Source: Symsagittifera roscoffensis
Lineage: Eukaryota; Xenacoelomorpha; Acoela; Convolutidae
Reading direction: 5' to 3'
Assembly (NCBI RefSeq): GCF_963678635.1
Contig: NC_087068.1
Coordinates: 18,419,872-18,479,871, forward strand
Length of the DNA stretch: 60,000 nucleotides
The notes under the pieces were generated by a model. That model did no database searches. It was not told the DNA's origin and was given only the letters and a program-made list of their open reading frames with translations. Of the stretch, positions 52,493-60,000 are shown piece after piece (the stretch's first letter is position 1; each line of letters starts with the position of its first letter). Made by a program: the position numbers and the translations under genes.

Positions 52493-53767
52493 TAGCTGTC
52501 CTCATTTTGAACAGTTGGATTGCAGCTCATATGTTGAAACATATCAACACCCAAATATGCCAATTCCGTTGGTTTAGTATCATAAATTATTAGCTAGTTA
52601 GTTTGTAGTATATTGGACATCAATTTATTACTGTCGCTTGTATTGCATCTCGCATCAGTTTAACTAGCAGTTTTTGTTACAACGTGTAAAAAGACTAAAA
52701 AATGCATGTTTAAAATGAACTTATTTTGGCAAATTTTGTAAAACCACCTAAAAGATAAAGATGCTCTGAGCTGAAACTTAAAAATATAAGTAACTTTTGA
52801 TTGTTTCCGTGAAGTTAGGGTTTCAGAATCTGGAAGTTTGTCAATATGCGAATTAATGCGCGCAAATTTTTCATTAAATTTTTTTTTAGCGATTTAACAA
52901 ATGTTAGCCCTTTAACCCGGCTCAGAAATCATTGCAAACTGAATTTAGGCACACTTATTGACAAAAATCAATGGTAAGTAGAAAAATAAACGTCACCTTG
53001 TAGTTTTTATTTTGTGTGGGGAAAGACGCGATAACAAAATGTTTGTTTTTCTCTTTTTAATTATCAAAATTTAATCAAAATTTAATTCAGACATTTACAC
53101 CCTGATTATTTCGTGCAGTTCCTTTTAAACATTAAGCATGATCTTGCCGTTTAGTCTTGTTTTTTTTAATGGCTTTTTCGATTTTGCCGTTAAAAAGAGC
53201 AATTAACAAACCGCGTTTCAGTTTTCATCAATTTTGTAGATGATTATTTTACTTAAACTGTAAAATAACTAGACATAAATTAGATGATCTGATAATGATT
53301 TTGATAGTTTGTCACCCCATTAGATAATCTGATAACTATTTTGTTAGTTTGCCACCATAATCATAAAAATATAGTTGCCTGTTTGTTTTTTCGCACAAAT
53401 AATGATGCCCTATGCACAATAGACAATAAAACATTTTGACCTTCTGTCGTTTTTAGATCATTGTACACTATCAAAAAATTGATTGTCAGGAGAACAATAT
53501 ACCATGATACGAATTTCTTTTTTAGCCTCATTTTTTCAGGGTATGCTTGTATGAAAGTTATTGTTTCTTGTGACGAAATAACGGGTGTTTTGTTCCACCC
53601 AGGTGCAGCATCCGCAAGGAAAACTTGCAGTCAAGTGTGGTATCACAGTTAGGCCATGTAAGCCATTATTTAGATTCCAGAAAAACCTTAAAAACTTGTC
53701 TAAAAGGGTGTCTGACTGTCAAGAAACATGTGTCTGAAAACTCTGTTATTTAGGCTATTTTACATGC

Positions 53768-54008
<241 letters not shown>

Positions 54009-54124
54009 GTTTCTTTACTTTTACTGTGAATTTTCATTTTATTTTTGCTATGTTTACCTCAAGTTCTCGATTATTTATCCAACTGAGTCCTCTCTCAGTG
54101 CCTTACAAAATGGTAAAACAAACA

Positions 54125-54545
54125 TAAAAAAATTAAGAGAACACTTTTTTAATATAGTTTTTTTTGTATTTTATTATCAAATTTTACTTTTTTGCGATTT
54201 GACTTTCGATTTTTTTGTTGTAGTTCAAATCATTTTTTATTAAAAGAAAGGCAAACTCCATTATCGAACAGCCATAAGTGTAAAGATTGTGAAAACGTGA
54301 TCGTTTTCTAGTTTTGAACGTGAATTTAGAGATTCAGATTTCCCAGTGGAAATAAAAGCTTAACTGTTAATCCAGTTCCCTCAAATTGTGTTAATGTTTT
54401 TGTTTTAGTAATGAGAGAAGCATAAAGACCATCTATTTTTTTTCTTTGAAATTCGAAAGCTATAATTTAAAAAAAATATGCCAGTATTTTTTCTGTTTAA
54501 TTAAGTTCATTGACTCTTTCTTAACTGTCTTTGGCTCTGTGTTTC
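54125..54545 (+). repeat. Copy of dispersed repeat family
   Basis: It keeps GATTTGACTTTCGATTTTTT, GCAAACTCCATTATCGAACA, GTAAAGATTGTGAAAACGTG, CAGATTTCCCAGTGGAAATA and the closing TTAACTGTCTTTGGC block. The hairpin start is lost. Confidence 0.6.
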
Positions 54546-55499
54546 CTAGCATTGATTATATTTCTGCAGTCAAAAATTCTGTACAGCTTTTATCTTTACA
54601 AATTAGAACGAAAATGATACCATTCTAGTTGTTGCTAATCAGACCTAGTAAACCTGTACAACAGCGGAAGGCTCAAAATTTCTCCAGTTCTCAAAAGGGC
54701 GGGAAAAGTTTCCCAAATCTTTTTTTAATTAAGTTGCGTGAAACTTTTGATTTTTTCACGAGAAAAGGTTCTAAAAAATTTTCAGATACTTTTGACAGAA
54801 GAACTTTTATACGCTTCAATGCTCCCACTAAGCAATTTGCGGGTTAAAAATGGTTATTTTTTCTTTCAATTTTTTTGGTCTTTTCGTTTTTTTGTGATAC
54901 AAATTCAGATAAATACAACCGTTAAACAGCGTTTAACTAGTAAAAATTCCTTTTCTTAGGTCAATTGTGTTTGACCAATAAAATTCTAGGTTGTGGTTGA
55001 GCTGTTTTTGTTTTGTCTGAATTAGTTTTTTAAATGAATTTTATATTCATTTTTGAACAGATTCAAATTGGGCTTTCAAGGTGAAAGAAAAATTTTTTCA
55101 CTTTGAGAAAATTTTAATGGATAATGAATGGATGTTTACTTGAGTTTTATTATTATGTAATTTAATTAAATCCTCATAACGACTGCGCAATAAAAAAAAG
55201 TTGAATAGGGGTTTCTGAAATCCTGTTGCTTTCCTTGAAAGCTTGAAAGAATCTTGACGTGGGTGCTGGCTAGGTTCTAAGCTTAAAAAATCATAATATT
55301 TTGAGGAGAGCTTCATAAATGAAAAAAAAAATCAGAAAAATTCTTTTCCAATATTAGACTAGCCAATTTTTTGCAAAAGTTTTTCAAAATCTGTTAAGTA
55401 TTATGTAAATTCAGTCGGTTTTAGAAACCCAGAAATCCTTCTCAATAAATACTCAAAAATTAATGAGCTAATTTGTATTTACTCAAATCTTACTCATAT

Positions 55500-55600
55500 G
55501 TAATTTATATTTATACACGCGGAGGATAGTGACATATAGCAATTTACTCAAATTTCGTAATTTATATTTAAACAGGCGGAGGGTAGTGACATATAGCGAA
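55500..55600 (+). repeat. Two-copy repeat, period about 58 bp
   Basis: TAATTTATATTTA(T/A)ACA followed by GCGGAGG(A/G)TAGTGACATA and TAGC occurs twice, at about 55,501 and 55,559. Confidence 0.7.
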
Positions 55601-56711
55601 GTCCATTTTTTCCAATCCAAGTTGCAAGTAAAAGTGCACAGTTATTCGGTGGCACTTTTGCAGCAATGTACAATTTTTTTATATCGGGCTTACTTTTACT
55701 GCATTAGCATTATATCCGGTTTAATTTTGTTGCAATTGCATTCGATCATTGTATCTGGTTTATTGGTGGCTGGAAACTGAAGATTGTCTAGCTTTCATGG
55801 CGTGGATGCTATGACATGTGAACCTCATTCTCGAATTGGAGGGTTTGATTCAGGCACATTTATTTCTAATGGTAATATAGATAAAAAGTAGTGAACAAAA
55901 AATTGCGACAAATAAAAACTGACAGATTTCCCGCCTATTTATTTCAGCTCGAAACACATACCATAAATTTCGAATATTCATTAAAAAATTGCATATTTGG
56001 TTTCATCTTGGTAAAAAGCTCATATAAGGTGAGTGATTTTTTTTCTCATTAGTATCGTGTAAGTTCAATTTAACTTGCTCAAACCGTGATTAAGTTCAAT
56101 TCAGCTCTTTAGAACGAGTTGTTCACCACCGTATAATCGTTGCTCTAGTTGAATAATCTGGAAAATGCTGTGATTTTGAAAAGATTTTTCTTCTAACAAA
56201 ATTTATATTGGATATCAGAAGCAATGCGGATACTGAAGCGTTTTTTTTCGCACTGCTTAGAACAATTTTTTATTGAGCCTTTTCAAATTTGTTAAGCCCG
56301 TTTACCATAAAATGAACCGGCCCATGCAATGTTTAATTCAGTATTCCAAATTAAGTTGATTTTGCCCCCATATCCAACGCAAATGACAAAAATGACTTGC
56401 CAATGTCTCCAAAATTTTAGCGGAAGTTAAGAAAGAAAGAAAAAAGAAATTAAACATTACGTTTTTCCGATATATTCAAAATGTCTGAAAAACTACGGGG
56501 AAAGAGTCAAAAGTGGTGCCATAATGATAAATGTTCAGTTGATTCGTGTTCTAAAAAATAAATCGAAAGTGTTTTTTTTCAGAATCGGAAATAACATCCT
56601 CATGGTTGGATCTAAAAGTTTCTCGAGAGCGCCTTTAGAAAATCTTTAGGATCCGTCAGTCAAAAGTTGAGGTTCAAAAATATTACCAAAGGCAGGACCT
56701 TTTGGGTAGTC

Positions 56712-56734
56712 GGGGGGGGGGGGGGGGGGGGGGG
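56712..56734 (+). repeat. G23 homopolymer
   Basis: Twenty-three consecutive G, then further G-rich sequence to 56,763. It can form a G-quadruplex; its exact length is also a likely sequencing or assembly weak point. Confidence 0.9.
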
Positions 56735-59010
56735 TGGAGTTCTTGCGGGGGGAGAGGGGAGGGGCGTCCACTTCCCCCTAAATTAGTTACTGATTTTACT
56801 GCATTAGGGTGGAAAAGAAGCGAGCATGTGTGTCCCCAATATTTACGTCTCGGACAAATTTGTTTGATAAGCAAACATTGTTCAAAAATGTCCAAATTGT
56901 TCTTAAAGTCTTAATTAAAAGGGACTTATTTGATAAGGCTACGCAACTGTGCAGTTGGAACATAATTTTTTTTTGAGTAATATTAGAGAAGTTTCGAAAA
57001 GAACTCAAGTCCCTAACGCACACTTTAACACTTATTGCTAGATTGATTCTAATCTTAAACGTAGGCATGATTATTATTGCTATCGTGTTCGAGTTAAGAT
57101 TGGAAGTCTTTATGATAAAGGAAAAAAAAAACGTCTTAGCCCAAATAGCAGGAATTAAAGTCCTTATTTTGTTTTGAACTGCCAGAGTTGCTGAAAATGA
57201 CGCGCAGTGGCAAAAATGTTCTTCATTTTGACTCTGAACCATGAATTTGCCAATAACGTTTTATTTCTGAGTGTCCGAGAAACTGTGGCGGCCTATAATC
57301 CAAAAGTTCATTTTGCAAAATGGCGAATCCAATATTTTTTTCACGTTGAGTTTGAAAGTTTCAAAATTGGGACAAAACTTTTTGAAAACGACAAAAAATC
57401 GATGTATTCAATTGTTTCCATCCCCTCTCCTTTTAAATGAACCGCGTCAACCCATTTCGATTTTACCCTATTTTACTCGCATTTTTTGGATTTCATTATG
57501 AAATTTCATCCAACTTGCGAAAAAATTATTTCGACCCGAGATTTGAACTTCTGGCCAATGACTACATCGCTTTGCCAAACATTTTAAATTACATTTTTCA
57601 AATTGTTTTTTTTTGTATCGCTTTGTCTGTTTTATGGTTATTTGGCACACACGTAATGCAATTATAGAACGATCAGAATCGGAAAAGATCAAAACAATGG
57701 AGAACACAAGGTCAAACCAAAGAAAAAATTTCGGACAATAAGTTTAAGAAAAATTTTGGACAATAACATTAAAAAGCGTCCTTTTTCTAGACATTTTGTA
57801 CTCATAAGATTTCTCAAGGTAATTCTAAAGGATAAAACTGCTATATTACTGCTAACTACTTTTTCGCATCACAAGAAAACCAAAAGATGAATGCGATTGC
57901 TCCTATAAGGCCGACCGAAGCCCTAAATAGTCTGACTGCCCCCTTTAGCCGTTGGAATATTTGATGACAGTTCTTTCAAAAAACATCAAAATTGATAAAA
58001 ATTCAAAAAAAAAAATCAAAAAACCACCAGTACCGCCACACAGTACCATCATCTTGAAAGATTCTTTTTTAGACCAATTGTTCCCTCTTTTTACTTAAAG
58101 AATCTTTTCATACCAAAATTATTACAACCTAATTTTTTTTCTTTTGTCAGAAATATGACCGGACTAATTTAAATGCGTTTTGTCAATTTTGTAACTAATT
58201 TTAATTTAAAGCAAGTCAGGGTAAATAAAGTAAAGCTCGAAGTCTAGCCAAATTACTTTGAGACGAAAGATGACACAAGAATTCAAAAACGGCGTTCGGG
58301 TTCAATTAATCGAACCACCCTCCATGCTCAGAAATAATTGTCGTTTGTAAACCGACTTCAGAGCTAAGTCATGAAAAAAATGAACTTGAAAACACCGGTT
58401 GCCAAATTCGGTTAGTTAATGTTTAGAATTGTCAAAAACAAAATTAAATTGATGCAAAACCACATTAACAAAAACGAAGTTAAATTGATGAGTTTGGATA
58501 GTTTCATCATCTAATTAGGCTGCTTCTACTCTAGAAATTAAAAAAAAAATAAAAAAGATTTAAAAAAATTTTAAAAAATTCAGCCACCGCGGCAACAGTA
58601 GTCTTTGTTGCAATTTTGCCCAACTTTTTTTTGAGTTCGTGGCCAACTTAGGCAGTTTTGAGAAAGCTGCCATGCCCTTGTCCACAAATGAGCGTCCGAT
58701 TGAAAAGTCAACTGATGTAATAATCATAATAAATTGTTTGCAATGTAGATTCCATTCACCGATAAGTTTTTTTACAATTATAACCAAATGAAATCTCATT
58801 GCGAGAGCGCCGTGGAACTTTGCAGCCCGTTTTCAGGCGCCTCTGATCCTGCTATGACTTCCGTTGGTTTTTACTATCGAAAGTTTTTACTATCAAAAAA
58901 AAACAAAAAAAAATGATTTCGTGAAAATAAAAAAAAATTGAAGCAAAAAAGGGGAAAATTCAGCAGAATACCTACCCTTAACAGCAAAAAAATTTTTTTA
59001 AAATGTTTTC

Positions 59011-59950
59011 TTATTCAAAAGTGAGTTGATAATTTCTTAGAATAAAATTGTCCAAAAACTCATGATTGAAGATTTTTAATTGATATTGTGTGCAGCTCTG
59101 AATCCAGATTACGAAATCTGAGTAGTATTTAAGAACAAAGTTGAAAATTTCTCTAATTTTAACGTTTATCGATGTTTTATATCCCTTTGAACGCACAGGA
59201 ATCTGGCTAGCTGACTCTCTTTTATTCAAAATTGTATTCAAATTTTTCTCAGATACAACTTTCTGGCCAATGGCCGATATGCACTGTTTTCTCAAAACCT
59301 TCCATGGTAACTTAAATGTTTCTTAGATATGTAATTCCTTCACAAAGTATCTTTTTCGTTTGTCTTATTTCTTCTATGCTCTCATTTCTTCTCTTAAATC
59401 AAATTATTTTCAAAAGTCGTTTGATTTTTAATTCAATTGTTTCTAATTTAGTTTTGTCTTTTGTTTTTGACGCATAAGCCAAAACACCGTACTTTAAAAT
59501 GAATTTCACATTCAATTTTTGTTAAATGATCAGAACGGAAAGCTTAGAGTCATTTTGAACGCTAAATAGTGGAACGGTTGTTTCTCTTTAATGTTTATTC
59601 CTTTCCTTTTTACATTTGATTTTCCGCTGCTCCTCTTAGTTAGTTCCTTGTTTTGGTTTTATCTTCCTTTAAGGTCGGCTTGTTTTTTCCTAACCAACTT
59701 GCTGTTTTGCAAGTTTCACATTCAATTAATTTCACATTCAATTTTTGTTAAATGATCAGAACGGAAAGCTTAGAGTCATTTTGAACGCCTAAGTAGTGGA
59801 ACGGTTGTTTCTCTTCAATGTTTATTCCTTTCCTTTTTACATTTGATTTTCCGCTAATCTTCTTAGTTAGTATCCTTGTTTTGGTTTTATCTTCCTTCAA
59901 GGTCGGCTTGTTTTTTCCTAACCAATTTGCTGTTTTGTCCAACGCTTTCT
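59011..59950 (-). pseudogene. LINE reverse-transcriptase C-terminal remnant
   Basis: On the minus strand, 59,942-59,748 encodes DKTANWLGKNKPTLKEDKTK and later FHYLGVQNDSKL, the thumb-region pattern of non-LTR RT. Next, near 59,505-59,400, come FILKYGVLAYASKTK and LKIKRLLKII (the YG...W-like and QxRxLRII positions). Another open segment lies at 59,295-59,011. Stops and frame changes separate the pieces. No endonuclease or YADD box is present; the rest would lie to the right, outside the window. Confidence 0.65.
59508..59950 (-). repeat. Tandem duplication (~222 bp) within the LINE remnant
   Basis: The stretch beginning CACATTCAATTTTTGTTAAA at 59,508 is repeated from 59,730 with few differences, duplicating the RT thumb-coding segment. 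Only the right copy keeps a long frame. Confidence 0.85.
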
Positions 59951-60000
59951 GGTGTCTACTGCTTAATGTGAGATTAAGTTGCTGGCTGAAATTTTTGCAA

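Noticed and set aside
53461-53652. Small ORF with a TTTTTTCAG acceptor-like site, a possible exon
   Set aside because: No homology, short, and no compatible neighbouring exon on either side.
57207-57667. Overlapping plus-strand ORFs of about 76 codons
   Set aside because: No start context, no homology, hydrophobic by AT-rich composition.

Overview
The window is animal genomic DNA: split genes with canonical GT-AG introns, AT-rich introns and spacers, several transposon families, and a soluble guanylate cyclase of the invertebrate Gyc-88E/beta-3 type. It looks like a marine or other invertebrate metazoan; the species cannot be named from sequence alone.

Positions 1-17,100 are one large Ty3/gypsy-type LTR retrotransposon on the minus strand, running off the left edge. 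In its own direction it has a 5' LTR (17,100-14,610, about 0.9 kb without an insertion), a probable tRNA primer site, a 2.7 kb leader studded with a CCGGA-containing motif, gag with two CCHC knuckles, protease, reverse transcriptase, RNase H and integrase. An unusual 3' module follows: a macrodomain-like ORF of TARG1/OARD1 type, a coiled-coil ORF, an SGNH/GDSL-hydrolase ORF with an intact catalytic set, and a helical ORF that continues out of the window. Frameshifts, five isolated in-frame stops and a 23-bp duplication show that this copy is decayed. A 1.57-kb hAT transposon with an 8-bp target duplication sits inside the LTR. A second LTR (17,397-18,315) keeps the matching empty site.

From 18.7 to 29.2 kb on the plus strand is a nine-exon acidic protein gene with three IQ (calmodulin-binding) motifs; its 5' end was not found. 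From 34,950 to 51,306, also plus strand, is a complete 15-exon soluble guanylate cyclase of 1084 residues: H-NOX heme domain, H-NOX-associated PAS domain, coiled coil, cyclase domain, and a long low-complexity tail ending in a possible prenylation motif. One catalytic metal-binding Asp is replaced by His, so the protein probably needs a partner subunit.

Introns and spacers hold seven copies of a dispersed repeat family, tRNA-like (SINE-type) fragments, MITE-like elements, a fold-back array, several minisatellites and, at the right end, a minus-strand LINE remnant with a tandem duplication. No gene was recognised in 29.2-34.9 kb or 51.4-59.0 kb. All exon junctions were read by eye from homology, frame and splice consensus.
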